Source: Halobacteriales archaeon SW_5_68_122 (GTDB lineage: Archaea; Halobacteriota; Halobacteria; Halobacteriales; Haloarculaceae). From it: a DNA stretch of 8,584 nt. Positions 1 to 5,995 of the stretch are shown piece by piece. The stretch covers positions 1 through 8,584 of the forward strand of contig PXSL01000077.1 in assembly GCA_003022815.1 (NCBI GenBank), read 5' to 3'. The position numbers and the translations under genes are program-made. The notes under the pieces are model-generated. The model was given only the letters and a program-made list of their open reading frames with translations, was not told the origin of the DNA and ran no database searches. Positions within the stretch are counted from its first letter, which is position 1. Each line of letters begins with the position of its first letter.

Positions 1-1077
1 CAGGGGTCGGGGAAGACCACCTCCGCCGCGAAGATGGCGTGGTGGTTCTCGAAGAAGGGCCTCCGGCCGGCCGTCATCCAGACGGACACCTTCCGGCCCG
101 GCGCCTACGACCAGGCCGAGGAGATGTGCAAGCGCGCGGAGGTGGACTTCTACGGCGACCCCGACGCCGAGGACCCCGTCGAGATCGCCCGCGAGGGCCT
201 CGAGGCGACCGAGGACGCCGACGTCCGCATCGTCGACACCTCCGGGCGGTCCGGGCTGAACGACGAGTTGGTGGAGGAACTGGAGCGCATCGCAACGGCG
301 GTCGACCCGGACCGCAACCTGCTGGTGCTGGACGCTTCCATCGGGCAGAGCGCCAAGGACCAGGCGGAGGCCTTCGGCGACGCGGTCGGCATCGACGGCG
401 TCGTCATCACGAAACTGGACGGGACGGCGAAGGGTGGCGGCGCCCTCGCTGCAGTCGACCAGACCGACTCCTCGGTTGCCTTTCTCGGAACCGGCGAGGA
501 GGTCAAGGACGTCGAGCGGTTCGAGGCCTCCGGATTCATCTCCCGCCTGCTCGGGATGGGTGACCTCAAGCAGCTCTCTGAGCGGGTCGAGCGCGCCATG
601 GAGGAGACCCAGGAAGAGGAGGACTGGGACCCCGAGGACCTGATGAAGGGGGAGTTCACCCTGAAGGACATGCGCAACCAGATGAACGCGATGAACAAGA
701 TGGGGCCGCTCGACCAGGTGATGGACATGATCCCCGGGCTCGGCGGCGGCATCAAGGACCAGCTGCCGGACGACGCCATGGACGTCACCCAGGACCGCCT
801 GCGCAACTTCGAGGTCATCATGGACTCGATGACCGACGAGGAACTGGAGAATCCCCGTTCGGTCGGCCAGAGCCAAATCGAGCGCATCGCCCGCGGCTCC
901 GGCACCGACGAGGAGACTGTCCGGGAGCTGCTCGAGCAGCACAAGATGATGAGCCGGATGATGAAGCAGTTCCAAGGCATGGGCGACGGGGACATGCAGC
1001 GGATGATGAAGCAGATGCAGGGCGGTGGCGGCGGTGGCGGTGGCGGCATGGGCGGCATGGGACCGTTCGGCGACTGA
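1..1077 (+). CDS. srp54: Signal recognition particle protein SRP54 (Ffh), 5' end outside the window
   Basis: GTPase subunit of the signal recognition particle. It binds 7S RNA and hydrophobic signal sequences and docks with FtsY for co-translational targeting to the membrane. The reading frame is open from base 1. Numbering from the first complete codon, it shows the G1 P-loop QGSGKTT (1-7), DTFRPG (29-34), the G3 motif as DTSGR (79-83, where DTAGR is commoner in the family), the G4 motif TKLDG (137-141) and the GMG linker (175-177). A methionine-rich M domain follows (about 224-342), with MRNQMNAM and the RNA-contacting IARGSG (296-301). The tail is poly-Gly/Met ending GPFGD. 358 residues are present; the N domain and the start of the G domain, roughly 100 residues, lie upstream. 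The stop is TGA at 1075-1077. No T-rich terminator follows; GC-rich repeat DNA begins at once. The identification is secure. Confidence 0.97.
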   Translation, partial: QGSGKTTSAAKMAWWFSKKGLRPAVIQTDTFRPGAYDQAEEMCKRAEVDFYGDPDAEDPVEIAREGLEATEDADVRIVDTSGRSGLNDELVEELERIATAVDPDRNLLVLDASIGQSAKDQAEAFGDAVGIDGVVITKLDGTAKGGGALAAVDQTDSSVAFLGTGEEVKDVERFEASGFISRLLGMGDLKQLSERVERAMEETQEEEDWDPEDLMKGEFTLKDMRNQMNAMNKMGPLDQVMDMIPGLGGGIKDQLPDDAMDVTQDRLRNFEVIMDSMTDEELENPRSVGQSQIERIARGSGTDEETVRELLEQHKMMSRMMKQFQGMGDGDMQRMMKQMQGGGGGGGGGMGGMGPFGD

Positions 1078-1310
1078 GCCGCGAGGCCGACCGAAGGGAG
1101 GCCTCGGAACGAGCGAGCGGGGAGCAGAGCGACCCGCGAGCCGGGGAGGAGGGAGGCGCGAGCGAAGCGAGCGCCTCCGAACAGCGAGCGGTGAGCGGAG
1201 CGAGCCGCGAGCCCCGGGAACGACGACACGCGAGCCGGGAAACCGACTGGAAGGAGGTCTCCGGTTGGGCGAGCGGGAGGAGTGAGCAGAGCGAACGACG
1301 ACACGCGAGC
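1078..1310. repeat. GC-rich low-complexity intergenic region with short direct and inverted repeats
   Basis: Purine-rich DNA built from variations on GAGCGAGC, GCGAGCCG and AGCAGAGCG. A perfect 8-bp inverted repeat GGAGGCGC/GCGCCTCC (1152-1159 and 1171-1178) encloses GAGCGAAGCGA, which contains GCGAAGC, a sequence known to form a very stable DNA mini-hairpin. A 17-bp direct repeat AACGACGACACGCGAGC occurs at 1219-1235 and 1294-1310. Frames open across it on both strands have arginine-rich, repetitive translations and look non-coding. Such stretches are familiar between haloarchaeal genes. No function is assigned. Confidence 0.7.
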
Positions 1311-1520
1311 TGGACTCCGCGCCGTTCTGCCCATAGATTGTTCCCGACAAATGCTTCCACTCAGCGGAGCGGTAAATCGTCCGTTAGGCAGATTTGTGTA
1401 CTGACCGCTTGGAGTCCTACCAATTCTAGTATGTGTTTAAGCAACATGCAAGACATAGGGCGCGAGTCTTGCACGAGCAGTTGGCTTGATCAGAGCGTGA
1501 CCAACGTCCAATGCAGGAAC
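1311..1520. other. Intergenic stretch without a recognisable gene
   Basis: GC is lower than in the flanks. The only clear structure is a perfect 8-bp inverted repeat TGCAAGAC/GTCTTGCA (1447-1454 and 1466-1473) with an 11-nt loop. No convincing ORF, tRNA or promoter was seen. The 20 or so bases before 1521 lie just outside the right end of the transposon relic, in the position a TnpB guide segment would occupy on the minus strand. Confidence 0.5.
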
Positions 1521-1930
1521 TGTGACATCCTCCCCGCTCTAAAGGGCGGGGCTTCCCGAACCGCACAAGTGGCGGTTCCCGTCGATTCGGAAGGGTGGGA
1601 ATCTACGGGTTGCGACCGACGGCGCTGGCTCTGCCACGAAGCCGTTACTCGTACCCCGTGTGGAGCTTCGAGTCAGCTTGTTTTGTGTCGGTGGGCGCGG
1701 TCGGCTCACTTGTTTGGTTTCGGCTCTCGCCGTGGCAAACACCGAGTCAACTGCCAGTTTTCCGCGCACCATCCACAGTACATTACATTGGAGTGTAAAT
1801 CTGCCGATTAGCACGAAAGCAAGACGATGACGGCGTTGACGAGACGCGAAGCGTCTCGTTCGCACACCAGAAATCGGAGATTTCTGGGGACGCTGTATCC
1901 CCGCCGTAAACGGCGAGGTTTTAGCGCCTG
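1521..1930 (-). mobile_element. IS200/IS605 (IS1341/TnpB-type) relic, PATE/MITE-like, copy 1
   Basis: The left edge carries TGACATCC followed by a stem CCCCGCTC-TAAA-GGGCGGGG (1532-1551). This is the signature 3' end of haloarchaeal tnpB elements; on the minus strand it reads into Gly-Ser-Pro-Ala-Leu then a stop, like the usual TnpB C-terminus. A second stem lies at 1558-1578 (GAACCGC/GCGGTTC arms). The right edge has GTATCC, a CGCCG-TAAA-CGGCG stem (1902-1915) and GCGCCTG (1924-1930), matching copy 2 near 6526-6560. Between them lie a tandem hairpin pair (1839-1887) and broken minus-strand frames, one with CGWC between two stops (1706-1810). No intact transposase remains. About 410 bp is in the size range of the PATEs described in Haloquadratum. 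The edges are estimates. Confidence 0.65.
1839..1887. repeat. Tandem hairpin pair, copy 1
   Basis: Hairpin A is ACGAGACGC/GCGTCTCGT (1839-1847 and 1851-1859), 9 bp with loop GAA. Hairpin B is CCAGAAATC/GATTTCTGG (1867-1875 and 1879-1887), 9 bp with loop GGA. They are separated by seven bases, TCGCACA. The same pair, preceded by GCGTTG and with the same seven-base spacer, recurs at 6131-6177. In the second copy the pairs have changed on both sides of the stems, so pairing is kept while sequence drifts. It could be a structured RNA domain of the former element or a DNA hairpin recognised by a transposase. Confidence 0.75.
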
Positions 1931-1939
1931 TAATTCGGA

Positions 1940-2383
1940 TTAGCAATCATACCAGGAGTCAATCGTGTGGTCTTGATTGAGCGTGAGGCCGATATCTTTT
2001 ATTTCACATTCAACTCTAGCAGGCAGGTCAGGGTCGTACCTCCAGGTGTGGGAAACGCCATTTGGGGTGAACGCATGGATTCTGGCAGGAATTGTTTCGA
2101 TACCGTCACGCGAAATTGTCTTTTGGGATCCGACGGTGAACACACGGCTGAAAAGCGTCTTGTCCCCACTATCTACCACCCGGACAGCTATCTCTATTGG
2201 CGAATCAGTTCCGTTCTCGACAATTACCTCGCCAACGTCGTCGGCACTGCTGGAACCGCTATCCGGGAAAACGTCACTACAGCCAGCCGCCGATATGGAC
2301 GCTGCAACTCCGAGAGCAGTAAGAATCTGCCGTCGAGACGAACTTTGCTCTCGGAGAGCGGCCGACAAACAGTCAGATAGCAT
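1940..2383 (-). CDS. Tat-exported lipoprotein of unknown function
   Basis: Function not recognised. The 147-residue product has a twin-arginine signal (SSRRQIL, Arg17-Arg18), a hydrophobic stretch (ALGVAASISAA) and a lipobox AAGC, with Cys35 the predicted lipidated residue. A Ser/Asp-rich linker (about 36-50) follows, then a domain of about 95 residues of alternating hydrophobic/polar strands that reads like a small beta-sandwich and ends with two cysteines near the C-terminus (CEI... and the final Cys). It is probably anchored outside the membrane. I chose ATG 2383 rather than the upstream ATG at 2482 because the Tat signal then sits near the N-terminus and the TATA-like ATTTTTTAC (2413-2406) is about 27 nt upstream, as for a leaderless transcript. 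The stop lies ten bases from the edge of transposon relic 1. Homologues are probably haloarchaeal only. Confidence 0.75.
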   Translation of the reverse strand: MLSDCLSAALREQSSSRRQILTALGVAASISAAGCSDVFPDSGSSSADDVGEVIVENGTDSPIEIAVRVVDSGDKTLFSRVFTVGSQKTISRDGIETIPARIHAFTPNGVSHTWRYDPDLPARVECEIKDIGLTLNQDHTIDSWYDC

Positions 2384-2405
2384 TGATGTGAAATCGAACT
2401 CAACG

Positions 2406-2413
2406 TAAAAAAT
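2406..2413 (-). promoter_or_regulatory. TATA-like box for the lipoprotein gene
   Basis: ATTTTTTAC read on the minus strand is centred about 27 nt upstream of the ATG at 2383. That is the distance expected if transcription starts at the start codon. Assigned from spacing and AT-richness only. Confidence 0.45.
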
Positions 2414-2525
2414 CATACTGGTCTCTGTAAGTTGGATTGTGGTTATGCACGGCCACTGACTGAGTGATTCAGTGAGACCCATGTAGGAGTCCCCGAGATT
2501 GCTGCATTGTCGGGCTGTTCTACGT

Positions 2526-2705
2526 TTACATGCTGCTCATGATAGCGTCTTGGGAGTCCTCAATGGCCCTGCAAGATGGAGGACGCATATCTTGCACAGC
2601 GCTTCTGACAAGAGTCAGGTATGTTTCAGCATCTATCGCTACGCTACTCAGCTGTGCCGACCGTTCAGGATGGCGGACGACAGGGCATGCGAAGTTTTCT
2701 ATCAT
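2526..2705 (-). CDS. Possible small ORF (59 aa), unknown
   Basis: An open minus-strand frame from ATG 2705 to TAA 2526 begins MIENFACPVV and ends with IMSSM. It matches nothing I recognise. Its only support is balanced composition and a TATA-like AAATAT (2733-2728) about 26 nt upstream of the ATG, which would suit a leaderless transcript. That AT-rich site is symmetric and may instead, or also, drive the divergent flavoprotein gene at 2760. The frame continues open upstream through antisense of that gene, so it may be chance. The rest of 2384-2759 shows nothing further. Confidence 0.2.
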   Translation of the reverse strand: MIENFACPVVRHPERSAQLSSVAIDAETYLTLVRSAVQDMRPPSCRAIEDSQDAIMSSM

Positions 2706-2727
2706 GTGCGGGAACCGCCAACGGAGG

Positions 2728-2733
2728 ATATTT
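2728..2733. promoter_or_regulatory. AT-rich TATA-like site, possibly bidirectional
   Basis: ATATTT in a GC-rich setting lies about 29 nt upstream of the flavoprotein ATG (2760, plus strand) and about 26 nt upstream of the small-ORF ATG (2705, minus strand). It reads AAATAT on the other strand. It is a plausible TBP site for either direction, judged only by spacing. Confidence 0.35.
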
Positions 2734-2759
2734 GGACGCTCCCGCCCCTTCCTTCTCGC

Positions 2760-3585
2760 ATGTACGATTTCGTCGTCGTGGGCGCGGGCCCGGCCGGCTC
2801 GCGGTTCGCCCGGTCGGCCAGCGAGCGGGGCCGCGACGTGCTCGTCCTGGAATCGGGCGAAATCGGCCGGCCGCTGGCCTGTTCGGGCCACGTCAGCCTC
2901 GATGTCTGGGAGTTCGTCCCCGACGACGCCCGCGAGGAACTGTTCCAGAACGACATCTACGGCGCGCGGTTCCACCTCGGCGGAGCGCAGAGCGAGGCAA
3001 ACCGGCACCGAAACCTTCGGGGGGCGGATGGTCGTCGGCGCGGACGGCCCGCGCTCGAAGGTTCGCGACGAGGTGGGGCTGCCGGAGCCCGACGAGCTAC
3101 TCCACGGCGTATTAGGCTTCGAGTTCGACCCCGACGGCGGAGACCGCGTCGACGTCCACCTCACCGTCCCGCGCTTCTTCGCGTGGCGCATCCCGCGCGG
3201 CGAGGCCGGCGTCGAGTACGGCCTCGCCGTCGCGCCCGGCGACGACGCACCCGGGCGGTTCGACGCCCTCGTTGAGGACTACGGCGCCGACATCGACGAG
3301 CGGTGTTCGGGCGCCATCCCCATCGGCCCGCCGGAGCGCACCGTCGGCCGCCGGAGCCTGCTGGTCGGCGACGCCGCCGCCCAGACCAAGCCGTTTACCG
3401 GCGGCGGCATCCTCTACGGGATGCGGGCCGCCGACGTCGCCGCCCGGGAGGTCGACCCCCGCCAGCCGGCGACGCTCGACGATTACGAGCGGGCCTGGCG
3501 GTCGGAACTCCGCGACGACCAGCGCCTCGGGGGCCTCATCCGGGCCGGCTACTCGATGCCCCGCCCAATCCAGGAGGCCGGCTAA
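2760..3585 (+). pseudogene. Geranylgeranyl-reductase-family FAD flavoprotein, broken by internal deletion and frameshift
   Basis: The family reduces isoprenoid double bonds in archaeal ether lipids or quinone side chains using FAD. The N-terminal part (2760-2999, 80 codons) has the Rossmann motif VVGAGPAGS (residues 6-14), an LVLES strand end and the family's ACSGHVS, and runs to HLGGAQSEA. The C-terminal part lies in the next frame (3001-3585, 194 residues). It starts TGTETF and has VVGADGPRSKVR, the second FAD motif LVGDAAAQTKPFTGGGILYG, and ends QEAG. Intact relatives carry roughly 60 further residues between SEA and GTETF, so one deletion of about 180 bp that is not a multiple of three explains both the loss and the frameshift. 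Both parts are otherwise well preserved, so the event looks recent. A sequencing error alone would not remove the missing segment. Which substrate the intact enzyme used cannot be said. Confidence 0.85.
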
Positions 3586-3610
3586 CGTACGCTCGCCGCG
3601 TAACGCCGGT

Positions 3611-4183
3611 GTGACCGTCCAGGCGACACCCACGGAGGGGCAGTTCCGCGTCCTACCGGGCCGGGACGACGCCGAGTGGCTCTTCCTCGACGTCGAGTCG
3701 ACCGATCCGACATACGTGCCCCGGAACCCGGCGCCGGAGGCCGTCGTCGGCAACCGCGTGAGCGCAACCATCTCGTGGGACGGCGAGACGCCGGTCGTCG
3801 ACGCCCTGACCGTCGAGACGGAGACGACCTTCGAGTTCGTCGAGACCGACGAGCCGATTTTCGAGGCCGCCCGGGAGTGCTTCGAGCGGGCCCGTGCCGA
3901 CGGCGAGCCAATGAACTCCCGGGTGACCTACAGCACCGACAACGAGCCCAACGGCGTCGTGTACACCTTCGCCGAACAGCCGGGGAGCCGCCGGTTGCTT
4001 GTGGATTTCCGCGACGGCGCCAAGCCGCTGGACCCGCTGGTCGCCCGCGCGGCCCAGCCGGACGAGGTCGAACCGCCGTTCTCGGTGTTCGTCATCGAGC
4101 CCGCCGAGCCGTTCGTCGTCGTCTACATCGTACTGGACCCGGACGGCCTGCTGGACGAGACGGTCCGGGACACCTACCTATAG
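3611..4183 (+). CDS. Conserved haloarchaeal protein, DUF6663-like
   Basis: 190 residues beginning at GTG 3611 (MTVQATPTEG). The sequence matches my memory of a haloarchaeal family of unknown function: an N-terminal FRVLPGRDDAEWLFLDVES segment, an acidic middle with TTFEFVETDEPIFEAARECF, then MNSRVTYSTDNEPNGVVY and a C-terminal EPFVVVYIVLDPDGLL segment ending DTYL. There is no signal peptide or membrane segment, so it is probably cytosolic. It starts 25 nt after the stop of the broken flavoprotein gene on the same strand, so the two may once have been co-transcribed. I see no separate TATA box between them; loss of the upstream gene may not have removed its promoter. The GTG start is chosen because no ATG lies in frame near the conserved N-terminus. 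The family name is from memory; the biochemical role is unknown. Confidence 0.8.
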   Translation: MTVQATPTEGQFRVLPGRDDAEWLFLDVESTDPTYVPRNPAPEAVVGNRVSATISWDGETPVVDALTVETETTFEFVETDEPIFEAARECFERARADGEPMNSRVTYSTDNEPNGVVYTFAEQPGSRRLLVDFRDGAKPLDPLVARAAQPDEVEPPFSVFVIEPAEPFVVVYIVLDPDGLLDETVRDTYL

Positions 4184-4276
4184 ACGACTCGACTCGGTGG
4201 CGTCCGAATCACCAGTTTGAACTGACGCTGACGAGAGGTGGATCGGCGCGTGGCACGGACGTCGATTCCGGACCCC

Positions 4277-4350
4277 AATGAGAAGTACCGCGAGCGGGAG
4301 TCGCTGACGATGCTGACCGCCTACGACGCCCCCATCGCACAGCAGTCGAC
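4277..4350 (+). pseudogene. panB: N-terminal scrap of panB (ketopantoate hydroxymethyltransferase)
   Basis: A short frame reads NEKYRERESL then TMLTAYDAPIAQQ. That is the hallmark N-terminus of 3-methyl-2-oxobutanoate hydroxymethyltransferase (YREGE.LTMLTAYDAP.A in haloarchaea), the first enzyme of pantothenate/CoA synthesis. After QQ the frame degrades (STAAAS where VDAAGVD is usual), and no GDS metal-site motif or later domain follows. Only about 25-30 codons of an enzyme of about 270 residues remain. The fragment ends where the inverted repeat begins (4364), which suggests that insertion or rearrangement cut the gene there. The stretch 4184-4276, between the DUF6663-like stop and this scrap, shows nothing recognisable. 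Confidence 0.6.
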
Positions 4351-4363
4351 CGCGGCAGCATCG

Positions 4364-4445
4364 ACAGTGATTGCTGTACCTGTGTACCGGTACGACCGCA
4401 CACATTCATGCGGCCGATACCAAAGTAACCTATAGTAGTCATTAC
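4364..4445 (+). repeat. Left copy of an imperfect inverted repeat of about 82 bp
   Basis: Reads in the same sense as the reverse complement of 4964-5045. From CTGTACCTGT onward (4374) hand alignment gives 52 identities in 70 positions without gaps, and similarity continues about ten bases further upstream. Shared blocks include CTGTACCTGT, ACGACCGCAC, TGCGG and a TATAG-AGTCA segment. This copy has the palindrome GTACCGGTAC (4384-4393) and a CCGCA/TGCGG stem. Confidence 0.75.
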
Positions 4446-4492
4446 ACGACCGTCCGGCAGAGATTTAATTCGATCAACGGACTACTGCAACG

Positions 4493-4500
4493 TTTTTATG
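4493..4500 (+). promoter_or_regulatory. TATA box of the DUF5789-like gene
   Basis: TTTTTATG preceded by GCAACG lies with its centre about 27 nt upstream of ATG 4524, the spacing of a leaderless haloarchaeal promoter. Confidence 0.6.
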
Positions 4501-4523
4501 TTAGCGTGAGTGACATTAGACCA

Positions 4524-4814
4524 ATGTCCGAAATCGAGCTATCGGAGATGAATGAGGTGTTCGAGGAGGAGCTGACGTTCCCGGCGACGTCCGAGGAGAT
4601 CATCGGCGAGTGCGGTGACGCCACGCTCCAAGCGTCCGGCGGCGACGGCGCGACCGTCGCCGACCTGATCGAACGGGGTGAGTCGGACGAGTTCGAGTCG
4701 ACGGAGGAGCTCGTGAACACGCTGATGACGTTCGTCGACGACGACTACGTCGGACGGACCGGCTACTCCGATCGGAGTGACAATCCGGAGTACGACGACG
4801 AGGAATCGGTCTAA
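4524..4814 (+). CDS. Small acidic haloarchaeal protein, DUF5789-like
   Basis: A 96-residue, strongly acidic protein with no membrane segment. The pattern is that of a small haloarchaeal family: an N-terminal ELTFPATSEEIIGECGDATLQ segment, a Gly/Asp turn, TVADLIERGESDEFESTEEL, then a short helical segment, VGRTGYSDR and a disordered acidic tail (NPEYDDEESV). Family members are often described as DUF5789; no function is known to me. ATG 4524 is chosen over upstream in-frame starts (the frame is open from 4371) because it fits the TATA box at 4493-4500. The gene lies inside the segment framed by the inverted repeat, and its stop codon coincides with the end of similarity of the opposing PIN-like scrap. 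Confidence 0.8.
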   Translation: MSEIELSEMNEVFEEELTFPATSEEIIGECGDATLQASGGDGATVADLIERGESDEFESTEELVNTLMTFVDDDYVGRTGYSDRSDNPEYDDEESV

Positions 4815-4971
4815 ACAGTGCTTTTCTGGCCTCGAAGGCGTCGGCGGTGAACGTGTCGACGTGCAGCCGGGCGTTCTCCTCGATGCGGCCGAGGAAGTTG
4901 ATGGCCGCCTCGTGACCCGCGCGGATGGTCAACCTGTTGGGCGTCTCGGCGACCCCTCGAATCGTAGTGAC
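4813..4971 (-). pseudogene. PIN-domain (VapC-like) toxin scrap
   Basis: A minus-strand frame of about 53 codons reads VTTIRGVAET, then AGHEAAINFLGRIEE and TADAFEARKALF. This resembles the middle of haloarchaeal PIN nucleases, where a helix with ..EAVTTLR..AGHEAAV.FL is followed by TxxxxxxAxxLF before the SFTD catalytic motif. The N-terminal metal-binding Asp strand and the C-terminal SFTDC part are missing, and similarity ends at the DUF5789-like stop codon. It is therefore a fragment that cannot be an active nuclease. No antitoxin gene is visible. The family call rests on pattern memory and is moderate; an unrelated hypothetical is possible. Confidence 0.4.
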
Positions 4972-5045
4972 TCCTATACGCCATTTCGGTGTCAACCGCA
5001 CGACGACGTGCGGTCGTGCCGGGAAACAGGTACAGTGATCAGTAT
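4964..5045 (-). repeat. Right copy of the inverted repeat
   Basis: Inverted counterpart of 4364-4445 (see that entry for the alignment). Its outer edge falls at the gnd stop codon (TGA at 5047-5045 on the minus strand). In this copy the central stem is a perfect 8 bp, ACCGCACG/CGTGCGGT (4995-5002 and 5007-5014), with a 4-nt loop. It would lie about 30 nt downstream of gnd in the gnd transcript, but no T tract follows, so calling it a terminator is not justified. Confidence 0.75.
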
Positions 5046-5941
5046 CAGTCCTGCCGGCGGACCTCGTGACGACCGAACCCGTACCGGAGGCGGTTGGCGA
5101 GGCGCCGGGAGAACTTCTCCTCCCGGCGGGAGTCGAACCGCTCGCCCAGCGCCTCGTAGATGAGCGGTATCGACACCTCCTGGGCGAGCGCTTCCCGGAC
5201 GGTCCAGGTGCCGGTCGAGCCGCCGGCGACGTGGTCGGCGACCGTCCCGAGGTCGTCGCCCTCCTCGCGAAACGCCTCCTCGCAGAGTTCCAGCAGCCAC
5301 GACCGGACGACGCCGCCGTTGTTCCAGGTCCGGGCGACGGCCTCCATGTCGAGGTCGTAGCGGCCCTCGTGGAGGAGTTCGAACCCTTCGCCGTACGCCT
5401 GCATCAGGGCGTACTCGACGCCGTTGTGAACCATCTTGACGTAGTGCCCGGCCCCGGACGGGCCCATGCGGGCGTGGCCCTGCGGGCCGGTGGCGACGGC
5501 ATCGAAGACGGGAGCCACGGCCTCGTAGGCCCGTTCGGGGCCGCCGACCATCAGCGAGAAGCCGAGTTCGGCGCCTGCGGGGCCGCCGGAGGTGCCGCAG
5601 TCGAGGAACTGTGCGTCGATGGCCTCGGCGCGCTCGACGGAGCGCTCGAAGTGGGAGTTGCCGGCGTCGACGACGACGTCGTCGCCGTCGAGGTGGGGGT
5701 CCAGTTCCTCGAGGGTGGTGTCGACCGCCTCGCCGGCCGGCACCGTCAGCCAGATTCGCTTCTCGTCGGGGAGTCGTTCCGTGAGGTCGGCGACGGAGTC
5801 GGCCGGCGTCGCGCCGGCGTCGGCGGCCGCCGCGACGGCCGACTCGTCGAGGTCGAAGGCGACGACGTCGTGGCCCGCCTCGAGGACCCTGTCGACGACG
5901 ATGCGGCCCATCCGCCCGAGACCGATGACGCCCAGTTGCAT
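5045..5941 (-). CDS. gnd: 6-phosphogluconate dehydrogenase (decarboxylating)
   Basis: Oxidises 6-phosphogluconate to ribulose 5-phosphate and CO2 in the oxidative pentose phosphate pathway, in the cytosol. The 298-residue length fits the short (about 300 aa) Gnd class, not the 470-residue bacterial/eukaryotic form. The N-terminal Rossmann domain has GLGRMG (7-12); strand 2 ends in Asp30 (VVAFD), which suggests NAD+ over NADP+. Further motifs are LTVPAG (65-70), DAGNSHFERS (92-101) and CGTSGG (115-120). The catalytic segment is HYVKMVHNGVEYALMQ, with Lys169 and Glu176 at the spacing of the sheep-enzyme Lys183/Glu190 pair. The helical C-terminal domain is complete. ATG 5941 starts directly at the dinucleotide fold; longer in-frame extensions run into transposon relic 2 and are rejected. 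No good TATA box is seen between the relic and the start. Confidence 0.95.
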   Translation of the reverse strand: MQLGVIGLGRMGRIVVDRVLEAGHDVVAFDLDESAVAAAADAGATPADSVADLTERLPDEKRIWLTVPAGEAVDTTLEELDPHLDGDDVVVDAGNSHFERSVERAEAIDAQFLDCGTSGGPAGAELGFSLMVGGPERAYEAVAPVFDAVATGPQGHARMGPSGAGHYVKMVHNGVEYALMQAYGEGFELLHEGRYDLDMEAVARTWNNGGVVRSWLLELCEEAFREEGDDLGTVADHVAGGSTGTWTVREALAQEVSIPLIYEALGERFDSRREEKFSRRLANRLRYGFGRHEVRRQD

Positions 5942-5995
5942 ACCGGGGGCTCGGTGGGGCGACAGGTGAGGGTTGTGATTCCGGCGGTGGGGGAT

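Noticed and set aside
1152..1178. Inverted repeat after srp54 as a transcription terminator
   Set aside because: No T-rich tract follows, and archaeal termination depends mainly on U runs; kept only as a repeat.
150..1334. 394-codon minus-strand open frame opposite srp54
   Set aside because: Ser/Pro/Arg-rich antisense translation with no motifs; the plus strand is unambiguously SRP54.
1025..1360. Arg-rich frames on both strands downstream of srp54
   Set aside because: They translate low-complexity repeat DNA (RSERGA-type repeats) with no promoter or family resemblance.
1706..1810. Minus-strand frame with CGWC and a further Cys as an independent zinc-finger gene
   Set aside because: Only 33 codons between two stops, with no start or promoter, inside relic 1; treated as decayed element sequence.
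4995..5014. Perfect hairpin downstream of gnd as a terminator
   Set aside because: No T tract on the gnd strand, and the hairpin belongs to the inverted repeat whose other copy lies upstream of a different gene.
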